Shown here piece by piece: positions 8,407 through 18,348 of a DNA stretch of 38,610 nucleotides. The notes beneath the pieces were generated by a model. The model made no database searches, was not told the DNA's origin, and saw only the letters and a list, made by a program, of their open reading frames with translations. Each line of letters starts with the position of its first letter. Position 1 is the first letter of the stretch. Source of the stretch: SAR86 cluster bacterium (GTDB lineage: Bacteria > Pseudomonadota > Gammaproteobacteria > Pseudomonadales > Pseudohongiellaceae). The DNA lies in assembly GCA_002746215.1 (NCBI GenBank), contig NVWI01000005.1, positions 62,879 to 101,488 on the forward strand, in the 5' to 3' direction. A program made the position numbers and the translations under genes.

Positions 8407-9735
8407 TCAGCCGAGTTCTGCAACCCGAATTCGTATAATCCCTGCTGTCACTGCATCAAGCCCTTCTAATTCAGTAATAGCCTTATTCATAACGGCTTCC
8501 TGTATTTCATGCGTCATAATAATGACTGGAATTGCCTCATGATCTTTACCAGATTTATCAGGATCCTTTTGAATCATGGCATCAATACTGATACCGTTAT
8601 CACCTAATATTTCTGTAATATCAGCGATGACACCCACTTTATCCTGCACTGAAATTCGCAGATAATACGCACAGACAATTTCTTCAATCGGCAATATCCG
8701 GGTATCTCTGAGTGCCTCATGCTGAAAAGCCAAGGCCGGAATTTGTTCTTGCCCCTCTTTGGAGTTATCAATACATCCCATGCGTCTTACTATATCAATC
8801 ACATCAGCAACTACCGCTGACGCTGTTGGTTCCGCGCCAGCACCAGCACCATAATAAAGCGTTGAACCAACCGCATCACCATGCACTAACACTGCATTCA
8901 TTACGCCATCAACTTTAGCAATTAATTCCTGCTTAGCAATCAATGTTGGGTGAACACGCAAATCAATTCCCTGCTCAGAAAGGCTGCTAATACCTAAATG
9001 CTTAATGCGATAACCTAATTCATCAGCATATTCCAAATCTTCAGGCGTAATCTGGCTAATCCCTTCTGTATAAACCTTTTCAAGCTGCAAGGGCGTTCCA
9101 AATGCCAGTGCTGAAAGAATAGTCAATTTATGAGCAGCATCGATACCTTCAACATCATACGTAGGGTCAGCTTCTGCATAACCCAAGTCTTGTGCTTCTT
9201 TCAAAACATCGACGAAAGGCCGCGACCGGGATTGCATTTCAGTAAGAATATAGTTGCCAGTACCGTTGATTATCCCTGCCAACCAATCAATTTTATTAGC
9301 CGCTAAACCTTCTCTGACTACTTTAATGATAGGTATGCCACCGGCAACGGCAGCTTCGTATGCAACGATTACATTGTTATCACGGGCGGCCTTAAAAATT
9401 TCATTGCCATAAGTCGCAATAAGAGCTTTATTCGCGGTAACAACATGTTTTCCATGAGCAATAGCTTCGAGGACTAACTGGTAAGCAAATTCAGTGCCGC
9501 CGATCAATTCCAGTAAAATATTCACCTCAGGGTCTCTGGCAACAACCATAGCATCATCAGTGATTTTTACATCACCTATATCCTGGCCATCTTTTAAAGA
9601 CAAGGTCGCAATATGTGAGACACACAAAAGCTTCCCCAGCCGACGGGAAATTTCCTCTTGGTTGCTTTTAAGCACACCATAGCTGCCATAGCCAACAGTA
9701 CCCAAGCCACAGATACCAATATTGATTGGTTGCAA
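8407..9735 (-). CDS. hom: Homoserine dehydrogenase, TTG start
   Basis: The 442-residue enzyme reduces aspartate semialdehyde to homoserine. It has an N-terminal Rossmann fold with GICGLGTVG (residues 7-15), a catalytic region with VTANKALIATYG near residue 100 and the GIINGTGNYIL segment, and a C-terminal ACT domain (about 355-440, ISVQDKVGVIADITEIL) for amino-acid feedback control. It is monofunctional, with no aspartokinase fused. The start codon is TTG at 9733-9735, chosen because CAGGAG lies just upstream and the protein then begins exactly like family members (M-x-P-I-x-IGICGLG). It sits between dsbC and thrC in one operon. Confidence 0.97.
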   Translation of the reverse strand: MQPINIGICGLGTVGYGSYGVLKSNQEEISRRLGKLLCVSHIATLSLKDGQDIGDVKITDDAMVVARDPEVNILLELIGGTEFAYQLVLEAIAHGKHVVTANKALIATYGNEIFKAARDNNVIVAYEAAVAGGIPIIKVVREGLAANKIDWLAGIINGTGNYILTEMQSRSRPFVDVLKEAQDLGYAEADPTYDVEGIDAAHKLTILSALAFGTPLQLEKVYTEGISQITPEDLEYADELGYRIKHLGISSLSEQGIDLRVHPTLIAKQELIAKVDGVMNAVLVHGDAVGSTLYYGAGAGAEPTASAVVADVIDIVRRMGCIDNSKEGQEQIPALAFQHEALRDTRILPIEEIVCAYYLRISVQDKVGVIADITEILGDNGISIDAMIQKDPDKSGKDHEAIPVIIMTHEIQEAVMNKAITELEGLDAVTAGIIRIRVAELG

Positions 9736-9787
9736 GCTAATCTCCTGGAGATTTAATGAAGTAAATAGTTAATTAAATAGAAAAGGC

Positions 9788-10591
9788 TTATTCGTCTTCG
9801 AATAAAAATGCGGCCAGATCATCAGCGGGCACATAGCCAGGCAAGATAGATCCATCTTCAAATACCAATGTTGGCGTACCTGTTACACCAACCAGTCTGC
9901 CCAATTGGTATTGATTGGCGACAGGGTTAACACAATCCGTTTCAGGAATGGCCGCTCCCCGCGAAACCGTCGTAAAAATTAAGTTACGATTTTCAGCACA
10001 CCAGGTCGAAACCATTTTGGGGTAGGTGACTTCATCTAGCCCACTGCGTGGGAATGCCAAGTAGCGAATGGTGATGCCATATTCATTAAGCTGTGAGACT
10101 TCACTATGCAGACGCTGGCAATACGGGCAGTCAACATCTGTAAACACAGTAAGAGTCGCCTTAACTTCTCCTTCTGCGGGATAAATTATCATATCTGCCT
10201 CATCAACTGTTGAGATCAAATCAAGTCGAATATCGTTACGGCGTCCTTCACCCAGATTAACCAAACCATCTGAAGTAGCCTGGTACAAGTCGCTAGGAAG
10301 AAAATATTGCGCATCGGCACTGGCAAAGATCGCTTGGCCGTTTTGCATTCTGACCTCGAAAAGGCCATCGACCGGGCTGGAAACTATAGATTGAATGTTT
10401 ATAGTCGGTTGTGTTTCCAGCAAAACTGAACGAATTGCTGCAACTTCTGGAGTATCATCAATTTGACTGCTTGATAAGCCTTGCGCCAGAACTATTTCTG
10501 AAAAAGGTAGAAATAAAAGCGACAAAGAAATTGCCGCAATTCTAATTTTGCTGACCTTGCCAAACAATATTTCAGGAAGATTAACCGACAT
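9788..10591 (-). CDS. dsbC: Thiol:disulfide interchange protein DsbC
   Basis: The 267-residue periplasmic protein has an N-terminal signal (hydrophobic at about 16-36), a dimerisation domain, and a thioredoxin-like domain with the active site C155-P-Y-C158 and the cis-proline loop GVTGTPTLVF. Two more cysteines (in STWCAEN and ETDCVNP) match the structural disulfide of DsbC. It shuffles wrong disulfides and is kept reduced by DsbD, not encoded here. The gene heads the dsbC-hom-thrC operon, 52 bases before hom. The N-terminus is somewhat long before the hydrophobic core, so an internal start is possible, but AGAGG upstream of this ATG supports it. Confidence 0.94.
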   Translation of the reverse strand: MSVNLPEILFGKVSKIRIAAISLSLLFLPFSEIVLAQGLSSSQIDDTPEVAAIRSVLLETQPTINIQSIVSSPVDGLFEVRMQNGQAIFASADAQYFLPSDLYQATSDGLVNLGEGRRNDIRLDLISTVDEADMIIYPAEGEVKATLTVFTDVDCPYCQRLHSEVSQLNEYGITIRYLAFPRSGLDEVTYPKMVSTWCAENRNLIFTTVSRGAAIPETDCVNPVANQYQLGRLVGVTGTPTLVFEDGSILPGYVPADDLAAFLFEDE

Positions 10592-10674
10592 GAGAGCCTC
10601 TTTTCAGTTGATCTGTTCAAACTCAGACCAGTATGTTTAAAGGCATTGTAACAAGCCGCAAAGTCTTAAAGCAA

Positions 10675-10695
10675 AAGCACTTTAGAAAAGTGCTT
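10675..10695 (-). terminator. Intrinsic terminator downstream of rplS
   Basis: A hairpin with 9-bp arms AAGCACTTT and AAAGTGCTT and a 3-base loop is followed, on the minus strand, by TTTG. It is the second of two hairpins after the rplS stop and is the more terminator-like because of the U-rich 3' side. It would end the rpsP-rimM-trmD-rplS message before dsbC. Confidence 0.7.
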
Positions 10696-10704
10696 AAGAA
10701 AAGT

Positions 10705-10726
10705 ACTTAGGCAAAAATGCCTAAGT
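10705..10726 (-). terminator. First hairpin downstream of rplS
   Basis: A perfect 9-bp stem (ACTTAGGCA / TGCCTAAGT, 4-base loop) begins one base beyond the rplS stop codon. On the minus strand it is followed by ACTTTTC. It forms a tandem pair with the hairpin at 10675-10695 and probably contributes to termination or protects the 3' end of the message. Confidence 0.65.
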
Positions 10727-10727
10727 C

Positions 10728-11105
10728 TTAAACGTCTTGTCCAGCCTTCTTGTCTAGTTTTTCAGAGATGCGCGCTGCACGACCCGTTAGCTCTCTTAAG
10801 TAATACAGTTTAGCTTGACGAACATCACCACGACGTTTCAGTTTAACGCTTTCTATCAAAGGACTATGGGTCTGAAAAGTTCTTTCCACCCCAACACCAT
10901 GAGACATTTTTCGTACTGTAAAGGCCGAATTCAGGCCACGATTGCGAATACCAATAACGATACCTTCAAATGCCTGCAAACGCTCACGCTCACCTTCTTT
11001 AATACGCACTTGCACCACAATCAAGTCACCAGGACTAAATTCAGGCATATCAGTCTTTAACTGATCTTGCTCTACTTTTTGAATAATAGCGTTCTTGCCA
11101 CTCAT
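10728..11105 (-). CDS. rplS: 50S ribosomal protein L19
   Basis: The 125-residue protein has the L19 signature segments [55 protein letters not shown] and [18 protein letters not shown]. It lies at the 30S-50S interface. It is the last gene of the rpsP-rimM-trmD-rplS operon and is followed immediately by two hairpins. The ATG is preceded by GGAG. The length is normal and the call is secure. Confidence 0.98.
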   Translation of the reverse strand: MSGKNAIIQKVEQDQLKTDMPEFSPGDLIVVQVRIKEGERERLQAFEGIVIGIRNRGLNSAFTVRKMSHGVGVERTFQTHSPLIESVKLKRRGDVRQAKLYYLRELTGRAARISEKLDKKAGQDV

Positions 11106-11137
11106 CTTCTTACTCCGGTTTACTTATTCAGATTAAC

Positions 11138-11164
11138 TTTTTTAGTTTAATTTTTTTAGTTTAA
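11138..11164. repeat. 13-14 bp tandem duplication starting at the trmD stop codon
   Basis: TTTTTTAGTTTAA occurs at 11138-11150 and again at 11152-11164. On the minus strand this is TTAAACTAAAAAA twice, and the first copy contains the trmD stop (TAA, 11163-11161), so the second copy supplies another TAA. It lies between trmD and rplS. Confidence 0.8.
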
Positions 11165-11916
11165 CTTTCTTGTTCATTGATGAACTCTTCCAACAAAACC
11201 TTCTGTTCATCATCTAATGTAAATTTATGCAACAAATCGGGCCGTCGTAACCAGGTTCTGCCCAAGCTTTGTTTTAAACGCCAACGAGCTATAGCTGCAT
11301 GGTCGCCACTAAGCAAAACTTCTGGCACCTTATGTCCAGCAAATTCCTCTGGTCGAGTATAGTGTGGATACTCTAAAAGCCCTGTAGAGAAAGAATCTTC
11401 AGCAGCAGAGTCTTTATGACCCAACGCTTCATCTTGCAAACGAATCATGGCGTCCATTAAAACCATCGCCGCCAATTCACCCCCACTGATGACATAGTCA
11501 CCTAATGAGTACTCTTCATCTACCTGGGTCTCTATAACCCTTTCATCTATTCCTTCATAACGACCACACAGCAAAATCAAGCTACTTTCTTTTGCTAAGC
11601 GGGCAATATCTTTCTGTTTAAGTCTTTTTCCCTGAGGACTAAGACATAATACTTTGGGCTTACTACTGTTACTGCCTTCTGTTAATTCTTCACGTGCTGC
11701 ATCAATTGCTGCGATAACTGGCTCAGTCTTCATCAGCATGCCAGGGCCACCGCCATAAGGCCTGTCGTCTACTGTGCGATGCTTATCCTTGGTGAAATCT
11801 CTTGGATTCCAACATTGAGCTTGCACAAGCCCTTGCTTCACCGCCCTGCCACTAACACCGTATTCGGTGAGTGCAGTAAACATTTCTGGGAATAAGGTGA
11901 CTATGGCTATGTTCAT
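11161..11916 (-). CDS. trmD: tRNA (guanine-37-N1)-methyltransferase
   Basis: The enzyme methylates G37 of tRNAs with SAM and prevents frameshifting. Its trefoil-knot SAM site shows as [13 protein letters not shown] and [16 protein letters not shown], with the N-terminal TLFPEMF and the [12 protein letters not shown] segment also in place. Two ATGs lie in tandem (11919 and 11916). The second is preferred because AAGGGG then stands five bases away instead of two, and the protein begins M-N-I like its relatives (M-W-I). It lies 40 bases after rimM and 55 before rplS in the operon. A 13-14 bp duplication begins at its stop codon. Confidence 0.97.
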   Translation of the reverse strand: MNIAIVTLFPEMFTALTEYGVSGRAVKQGLVQAQCWNPRDFTKDKHRTVDDRPYGGGPGMLMKTEPVIAAIDAAREELTEGSNSSKPKVLCLSPQGKRLKQKDIARLAKESSLILLCGRYEGIDERVIETQVDEEYSLGDYVISGGELAAMVLMDAMIRLQDEALGHKDSAAEDSFSTGLLEYPHYTRPEEFAGHKVPEVLLSGDHAAIARWRLKQSLGRTWLRRPDLLHKFTLDDEQKVLLEEFINEQES

Positions 11917-11959
11917 CATGTCCCCTTTAAGGCTTTATAATCAATGCCTTAACAATGTT

Positions 11960-12493
11960 TCAGTAATCCCTTTCCCAGTTAACCTTTATCAGTCGTTGAT
12001 CTGGGTCAATACTGTCGATTACCTGCTCAAGCAGGTAAGGAATCAATCTTTCTTCTTTATCTACACTGAGTGCATCAGGCTTAACCACCAGCACATCATT
12101 CACACCCGTTTCAAGTAAATGACCCACAACACCCAGATCATCCCCACTCAGTGTTTTTACTCGCATCCCCTGTAACTGATACCAGTAGTATTCATCGTCA
12201 CCCAGCTCAGGCAGCAAGGCTTTTTTAATATATAAATCTTTGCCGGTAAATTCCTGGGTAAGATTTCTGTCGTCACAACCCTTAATATGGGCAACAAAGC
12301 CTTTTCCTTGTGCTTTGCTTTGATCTATTTCCAATTCAACCAGAGAACTGTCTTGTGGCGTCAAAAAAACCGAGTAATTGAGGATGTTGCTTTTCGGACT
12401 GGAAAATGAAATCAGTTTCACCCAGCCTTTAATCCCGTAAGCAGCCCCGACACGTGCAATCAGAACATGATCAGCAAACTGCTGTTCTGTCAT
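11960..12493 (-). CDS. rimM: Ribosome maturation factor RimM
   Basis: The 177-residue protein has the N-terminal RimM barrel (VLIARVGAAYGIKGWVKLISF) and a C-terminal PRC-barrel with YYWYQLQGMRV and LIPYLLEQVIDSID. It helps mature the 30S head, binding S19. Its ATG follows directly on the rpsP stop (TAAATG), so translation is coupled. Downstream comes trmD after 40 bases. The length is normal. Confidence 0.97.
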   Translation of the reverse strand: MTEQQFADHVLIARVGAAYGIKGWVKLISFSSPKSNILNYSVFLTPQDSSLVELEIDQSKAQGKGFVAHIKGCDDRNLTQEFTGKDLYIKKALLPELGDDEYYWYQLQGMRVKTLSGDDLGVVGHLLETGVNDVLVVKPDALSVDKEERLIPYLLEQVIDSIDPDQRLIKVNWERDY

Positions 12494-12739
12494 TTAAGCT
12501 GCCGCAGCTTCCTTTAACAAACTAGTGACACGCTGACTGAGCTGTGCACCTTGACCTTTCCAATATTCCACACGCTCCAAATCAATACGAATGCGCTCTT
12601 CCTGACCTCTGGCTCCAGGATTAAAAAAACCAATGCGTTCTATAAAACGTCCATCACGAGCTTTACGTTTATCAGCCACGGTAAAATGATAAAAAGGACG
12701 TTTCTTAGCACCGCCCCTAGCAAGTCTAATCATTAACAT
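12494..12739 (-). CDS. rpsP: 30S ribosomal protein S16
   Basis: The 81-residue protein carries the S16 signature [20 protein letters not shown], then [14 protein letters not shown] and the C-terminal region with [12 protein letters not shown]. It is an assembly protein of the small subunit. The first ATG (12737-12739) is kept because M-L-M-I-R aligns with the usual M-V-T-I-R, although AGGA is eleven bases upstream. It is the first gene of the operon; its promoter is likely in 12740-12898, where a TAGAAT-like -10 is present on the minus strand but the -35 is unclear. Confidence 0.97.
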   Translation of the reverse strand: MLMIRLARGGAKKRPFYHFTVADKRKARDGRFIERIGFFNPGARGQEERIRIDLERVEYWKGQGAQLSQRVTSLLKEAAAA

Positions 12740-12898
12740 AAGTTATTGTTCCTAAATAATAAATTCTGTTTTTCTTCAACTTAAGGTTGAGAGATTTCTA
12801 GCCTAAACTTTCCAGACCGGAAAAAAGGCGAGTATTCTAAGGGAAAAGCACCAGTATTGGAACCTTAAATGCCTGATTTAACGTAAAAATATACCTTT

Positions 12899-14284
12899 TT
12901 ACCTGCCAGGGAAACCACCGCCAGGAGGAGGCATGCCGCCAGGCGTATTCATCCCTCCCAGCCCGCGCATCATATTGGCTAACTTGCCACCTTTCATTTT
13001 CTTCATGACTCGCTGCATTTGCTTATGCTGCTTAATAAGACGGTTCAAGTCTTGAATATTGGTACCAGAGCCTTGTGTAATACGGCGTTTACGGGACCCA
13101 TTCAATACGTCAGGATTACGTCTTTCCTTCATCGTCATTGAATTGATTATCGCCTCCATGCGGCTAAACATCTTATCATCTACTTTGCCCGCCGCCGCTT
13201 GTGCCATACCGCTCATACCAGGCATTTTATCCAGCATGTTGGCAATGCCGCCCATATTCTGCATTTGTTGCAACTGTTCTTTGAAGTCTTCCAGATCAAA
13301 ACGTTTACCGCGTTTAATTTTTTGCGCTAATCTTTGCGCTTTTTGCTTGTCGACTTTCCTTTCAACATCTTCGATCAGAGACAGCATATCCCCCATACCG
13401 AGAATTCTTGACGCCACTCGATCAGGGTGAAAGGCTTCCAGGCCATCAACTTTTTCTCCAATGCCCAGAAATTTGATGGGTTTACCCGTAATATGCCGCA
13501 CTGATAAAGCAGCACCACCTCTAGCATCACCATCGGTTTTGGTCAGAATGACACCGGTTAAAGGCAAAGCTTCATTGAATGCTTTAGCGGTATTTGCTGC
13601 ATCTTGGCCGGTCATGGCATCCACCACGAACAGAGTTTCTGTTGGCTTAATAGCGGCATGCAAAACCTTAATTTCAGACATCATCTCTTCATCAATAGCC
13701 AGACGCCCGGCGGTATCGACAAACAGCACATCAATAAATTTTTTCTTGGCTTCAGCTAAAGCACTTTTAACGATATCTTCAGGTTTTTGCTCAACATTAC
13801 TAGGAAAGAACTCAACCCCGACTTCTGCAGCTAATGTCTCCAATTGCTTTATAGCTGCCGGACGATAAACATCTGCACTGACGACCATAATCGATTTTTT
13901 CTGATTATTTTTTAGCCATAACGCCAGCTTGGCGACAGAAGTGGTCTTACCAGCACCTTGCAAGCCAGCCATCATAATGACGGCTGGAGGAACGGCTTGT
14001 AGGTTTAATGCTTCATTGGCATTGCCCATCAAGGCTTGCAGCTCAGCTTGGACAATTTTCAAAAAAGCCTGGCCTGGATTTAAACTGGCACTGACTTCCT
14101 GCCCAACTGCACGCTGTTTAACTTGTTCAATAAAGTCTTTAACGACTGGCAAGGCAACATCGGCCTCAAGTAAAGCTCGGCGCACTTCACGCAAACTTTC
14201 CTGAATATTGTCTTCCGACAGCTTAGCTTTACCGCTTATGCTTTTTAGAGCCCCGGACAATCTCTCTGTTAACGTTTCAAACAT
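12899..14284 (-). CDS. ffh: Signal recognition particle protein Ffh
   Basis: The 461-residue GTPase binds 4.5S RNA and signal sequences of nascent membrane proteins and docks with FtsY. It has the N-domain helical bundle (1-90), the G domain with P-loop GLQGAGKT (107-114), VDTAGR and TKTDGDARGG, and a methionine-rich M domain that ends in a glycine/proline tail (GGMPPPGGGFPGR). The length is typical. It lies upstream of rpsP in the same direction with a 159-base gap, and is divergent from ypjD across about 90 bases, the classical arrangement. Confidence 0.98.
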   Translation of the reverse strand: MFETLTERLSGALKSISGKAKLSEDNIQESLREVRRALLEADVALPVVKDFIEQVKQRAVGQEVSASLNPGQAFLKIVQAELQALMGNANEALNLQAVPPAVIMMAGLQGAGKTTSVAKLALWLKNNQKKSIMVVSADVYRPAAIKQLETLAAEVGVEFFPSNVEQKPEDIVKSALAEAKKKFIDVLFVDTAGRLAIDEEMMSEIKVLHAAIKPTETLFVVDAMTGQDAANTAKAFNEALPLTGVILTKTDGDARGGAALSVRHITGKPIKFLGIGEKVDGLEAFHPDRVASRILGMGDMLSLIEDVERKVDKQKAQRLAQKIKRGKRFDLEDFKEQLQQMQNMGGIANMLDKMPGMSGMAQAAAGKVDDKMFSRMEAIINSMTMKERRNPDVLNGSRKRRITQGSGTNIQDLNRLIKQHKQMQRVMKKMKGGKLANMMRGLGGMNTPGGMPPPGGGFPGR

Positions 14285-14373
14285 TTTTCATCACTTTGTC
14301 GCTACTGGTTCGATCCGGTAATTCTACAACAAAAAAGCTTCTATGGCGTGCGTACTTATGAGAGACTTTCCTA

Positions 14374-15174
14374 ATGCTTGCAACAGTTTCAGGAATCACC
14401 GCAGTCGCTCTTTATTTGCTGGGAACATGGTTCCAGGCTCAAGGTTTATTGCAAGAACGTAGTACCCGGCCACTTGTCTTAGCTTGTGGTAGTTTTGCTT
14501 TGTTAGCCCATTTGATCAATATGATCGAAGTGATTAACACTCCGCTAGGCTACAATTTTGGTTTCTTTAAAATAGCCACCTTATTCAGTTTCGCCATTTC
14601 CTCTTTAGTTTTATTGAGCAGTTTAAAAAAACCGCTGGAAAATCTGTTCCTAATTATCTTTCCAATAGCCATTATCAGCATTTTATGTTCTCTGTTTGCA
14701 CCTGATAACTATATCCCACACGCAGATTATAGTAGGGGTTTAGCTCTGCATATTGTTCTGGCCATATTAGCGACCAGCATCATCACTATTGGTGCCGTGC
14801 AAGCGGTTTTTATGGCTTACGAAAATCAGCAACTGAAACAAAGGCACGGTTTTCGTTTAATCCGACACATGCCCCCATTACAGACAATGGAAAGTTTGTT
14901 GTTTGAAATTGTCTGGGTCGGAATTTTCTTATTAAGCGGCGTTATTATTACTGGCATCTTGTTCACAGAAGACTTCCTGGGACAGCATCTTTCACACAAA
15001 ACCGTACTTTCAATAAGTTCCTGGATTGTGTTCGCTATACTGCTATGGGGTCGGCACTTTGCGGGTTGGCGGGGAGCCACTGCAATTCGCTGGACTCTGG
15101 TAGGTTTCTTATTCCTGGTGTTGGCTTATTTTGGTAGCAAATTTGTGCTTGAATTAGTCCTGGAACGCACGTAA
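14374..15174 (+). CDS. ypjD: Inner-membrane protein YpjD, CcsA-like
   Basis: The 266-residue protein is almost wholly hydrophobic with about eight predicted membrane helices and belongs to the CcsA/CcmC-like cytochrome c assembly superfamily, in the YpjD branch that sits beside ffh and corB. The motif LLWGRHFAGWRGATAIRW near the C-terminus is typical. Haem handling has been proposed for the branch from homology; in E. coli ypjD is linked by neighbourhood to the CorB-type protein. It is followed after 58 bases by corB in the same direction. Confidence 0.88.
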   Translation: MLATVSGITAVALYLLGTWFQAQGLLQERSTRPLVLACGSFALLAHLINMIEVINTPLGYNFGFFKIATLFSFAISSLVLLSSLKKPLENLFLIIFPIAIISILCSLFAPDNYIPHADYSRGLALHIVLAILATSIITIGAVQAVFMAYENQQLKQRHGFRLIRHMPPLQTMESLLFEIVWVGIFLLSGVIITGILFTEDFLGQHLSHKTVLSISSWIVFAILLWGRHFAGWRGATAIRWTLVGFLFLVLAYFGSKFVLELVLERT

Positions 15175-15232
15175 TGCACAGTAAAACCGTATAGTGAAAC
15201 ACCACTGCCTTACCTATAGTTTTTTAACATAA

Positions 15233-16522
15233 ATGAGTAATCTTTCCTTAGAAACCCTGTTCGGCATTCTATTAGTCTTGATCATTATTTCGGGCTACTT
15301 CTCAAGCTCGGAAACTGCAATGATGGCACTGAATCGTTATCGTTTGCGTCACCTGGTAAAGCGTCAACATAAAGGTGCAATCCGAGCTAATAAATTACTC
15401 GAACAACCCGATCGACTCATCGGTATTATTCTGATCGGCAATAACTTTGTAAATATTTTTGCATCTGCAATTGCCACAATCATTGGCGTCAGACTATTCG
15501 GTGATACTGGAATTCTTATTGCGACTATTGCACTGACTATCGTGATATTAATCTTTTCAGAAGTCACCCCTAAAACCATTGCAGCGGTTCATCCTGAAAA
15601 ACTGGCCTTCCCTTTCAGCCTGCCTTTAATTTTTTTATTAAGGGTTTTTCATCCCCTGGTCTGGGTAGTCAACACTGTCTCTAATTCATTGGTACGTCTG
15701 CTGGGTTTTGACACTGATGATATTGACCATCATCAGTTAAACGCAGAAGAATTAAAAACAGTGGTTTATGAGTCCGGCACCCACCTACCTGTACGACATC
15801 AAAACATGCTGGTTAATATTCTTGATTTAGAAAAAGTATCTGTGAGCGACATCATGGTTCCACGCAACGAGGTTGTTGGAATCAATATAGACGATACTAT
15901 TGATGGGATTATGCAAACCATCATCAATAGCCAGCATACCCGCTTACCCGTTTATAAAGAGAATCTCAACAATGTCGTCGGTTTTCTGCATATGCGAAGT
16001 ACCGCGCAATTAATCAACGTAGAGAAGGTGAATAAAGCTGAGCTTATGCAGCTCACCAGAGAAAGTTACTTTGCCCATGAATCAACGTCCTTACACACCC
16101 AGTTGGTAAACTTCCAGAAACTTAAACGTCGAATAGCAATGGTGGTCGATGAATATGGCGATGTGCAAGGAATAGTGACGCTTGAAGATATTCTGGAAGA
16201 AATTGTGGGCAACTTCACAACCAGTCTGGCCGATGAAACAGATGAAATTCATCCGCAACAAGATGGCTCCTATCTAATAGAAGGCAGCACAAACATTCGA
16301 GAAATTAATCGCGCATTAGGCTGGGATTTACCTATTGATGGTGCAAAAACGTTAAATGGTCTTCTAACGGAAATTCTCGAAATTATTCCCGAAAATAATG
16401 TCGGCATTCAACTTTCATATTACCGAGCTGAAGTTATTCAAGTTAAGGATAATATGATAAAAAATGTTCGCATGTGGCATTTAGCCCTTGACGATGAAGC
16501 CAAACAAACACCATTACTTTAA
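15233..16522 (+). CDS. corB: CNNM/CorC-family membrane protein, CorB (YfjD) type
   Basis: The 429-residue protein has an N-terminal DUF21/CNNM transmembrane domain (about 1-150, with GYFSSSETAMMALNRYRLRHL and IFSEVTPKTIAAVHPE), a CBS-domain pair (about 190-315, DIMVPRNEVVGI and IAMVVDEYGDVQGIVTLEDILEE split across the two repeats) and a C-terminal CorC/HlyC domain (about 335-420). The family is linked to magnesium and cobalt transport or resistance. No strong Shine-Dalgarno precedes the ATG. It follows ypjD and precedes the Nudix gene by 11 bases. Confidence 0.92.
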   Translation: MSNLSLETLFGILLVLIIISGYFSSSETAMMALNRYRLRHLVKRQHKGAIRANKLLEQPDRLIGIILIGNNFVNIFASAIATIIGVRLFGDTGILIATIALTIVILIFSEVTPKTIAAVHPEKLAFPFSLPLIFLLRVFHPLVWVVNTVSNSLVRLLGFDTDDIDHHQLNAEELKTVVYESGTHLPVRHQNMLVNILDLEKVSVSDIMVPRNEVVGINIDDTIDGIMQTIINSQHTRLPVYKENLNNVVGFLHMRSTAQLINVEKVNKAELMQLTRESYFAHESTSLHTQLVNFQKLKRRIAMVVDEYGDVQGIVTLEDILEEIVGNFTTSLADETDEIHPQQDGSYLIEGSTNIREINRALGWDLPIDGAKTLNGLLTEILEIIPENNVGIQLSYYRAEVIQVKDNMIKNVRMWHLALDDEAKQTPLL

Positions 16523-16533
16523 ACATAAATACC

Positions 16534-17141
<608 letters not shown>

Positions 17142-17142
17142 C

Positions 17143-17958
17143 ATGTTTATCAACACGATAAAAGTAAACCCTCTCTCTGCGACCAGCAAAGAACAAGATG
17201 ACGTAGTTGCTGATGAAGAACCGCTGGAAATACGCCTGGGCTATATTGATGCTCAACGCGGGCGGGTTCATAAAAGCATCGCCATTACTATGCGTACACC
17301 CGGGCAGGATATTGAATTAACACTTGGATTTTTGTTTAGCGAAAATATTATTCAATCTGCCAACCAAATTATGGATGTAGATACGACCAAGGACAACCTA
17401 ATAAGAATAGAGTTGTCTAACGAAACCAGTTTTGACCTAAAGCGCCTGGAAAGACATTTCTATACCACGTCCAGCTGTGGTGTCTGTGGCAAAGCATCAC
17501 TGGAAGCACTCAGCATGAACGGCGCAGAAGTCCAGACAGGTGGTCAGTTTCAAATTCGTGCAGAGCAACTCGTGACTCTAGGGGAAAACCTGCGAATTAA
17601 GCAGAACTTATTTCACAGCACTGGCGGCACCCATGCCTGCGGTCTATTTGACAATCTGGGTGTGGTGTTGGAACTGGCAGAAGATATCGGCCGACATAAC
17701 GCTATGGACAAACTCATTGGCCAACGACTCATGGCAAAAGCCTTGCCTTTACGTAAAAACGGTTTAATTGTCAGTGGTCGAGCAAGTTTTGAGTTATTAC
17801 AAAAAGCCTTAATGGCACAAAGCCCATTACTAATTGCGGTGGGCGCTCCTTCATCACTTGCGGTTGAACTTGCACAAGAATTTAATATTTCTCTCGTTGG
17901 CTTTCTGAGTGACACTGAATTTAACATTTACCATGATGACGATCGCATCATAGTCTGA
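17143..17958 (+). CDS. fdhD: Formate dehydrogenase sulfurtransferase FdhD
   Basis: The 271-residue protein delivers sulfur from IscS to the molybdenum cofactor, which is needed for active formate dehydrogenase. The essential pair is C112-G-V-C115 in TTSSCGVCGK. Other family segments are EEPLEIRL, FHSTGGTHACGLF, EDIGRHNAMDKLIG and LIVSGRASFELLQKA. It lies about 700 bases upstream of fdsGBA in the same direction, with a small convergent gene in between, so it is probably in a separate transcript led by corB or the Nudix gene. It starts right after the octamer array without a recognisable ribosome binding site. Confidence 0.96.
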   Translation: MFINTIKVNPLSATSKEQDDVVADEEPLEIRLGYIDAQRGRVHKSIAITMRTPGQDIELTLGFLFSENIIQSANQIMDVDTTKDNLIRIELSNETSFDLKRLERHFYTTSSCGVCGKASLEALSMNGAEVQTGGQFQIRAEQLVTLGENLRIKQNLFHSTGGTHACGLFDNLGVVLELAEDIGRHNAMDKLIGQRLMAKALPLRKNGLIVSGRASFELLQKALMAQSPLLIAVGAPSSLAVELAQEFNISLVGFLSDTEFNIYHDDDRIIV

Positions 17959-18008
17959 AATATAGTCGATCTAAAATAGTCTGCTCTAACTATAACCAAG
18001 CTGATATG

Positions 18009-18049
18009 AGCCCTAAGTATTAATTAATAACTATTAATTAAATTGGGCT
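18009..18049. terminator. Bidirectional terminator-like hairpin between convergent genes
   Basis: AGCCC (18009-18013) pairs with GGGCT (18045-18049), enclosing a perfect AT inverted repeat TTAATTAATA (18020-18029) and TATTAATTAA (18032-18041). It lies between fdhD and the convergent gene ending at 18034 and overlaps that gene's stop codon. The 3' flanks are U-rich only weakly, so efficiency is uncertain. Confidence 0.45.
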
Positions 18050-18348
18050 TTACTCGCGCCCCTGACTCCAATGGGAAATACCACCATCAATAACAGAATT
18101 ACCATCAATACATCTCTATCTACGGAATATTGGAGTAAAAAATCGCTAGGTAAATTCACGGCCAGACTCATTACCAAAGCGATAATAATAAGCAACAAGC
18201 CCCTATATACCAGCAAGCCACTGACTATCAATGCACCTAAAGCGACAAGTAAATAATCGGTTTCCATACCAACACGCTCTAACAATGCCTGACTGAGAGT
18301 AATCCCCAAAGTCATGAATAGTATTAAACCGTAACCAAGTATCTTCAT
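18034..18348 (-). CDS. Small membrane protein of unknown function
   Basis: The protein (104 residues from the preferred start) is almost entirely hydrophobic with three or four predicted membrane helices and a short basic tail (GVRGASKAQFN). I recognise no family. An upstream TTG (18360) and ATG (18351) are in frame, but ATG 18348 has GAGG six bases away, the best spacing. It is convergent with fdhD and divergent from fdsG, and nothing ties it to formate metabolism except position. Confidence 0.6.
   Translation of the reverse strand: MKILGYGLILFMTLGITLSQALLERVGMETDYLLVALGALIVSGLLVYRGLLLIIIALVMSLAVNLPSDFLLQYSVDRDVLMVILLLMVVFPIGVRGASKAQFN

Noticed and set aside
13059-13868. Two open frames of 123 and 135 codons on the plus strand
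   Set aside because: Both are antisense to ffh and reflect its codon use.
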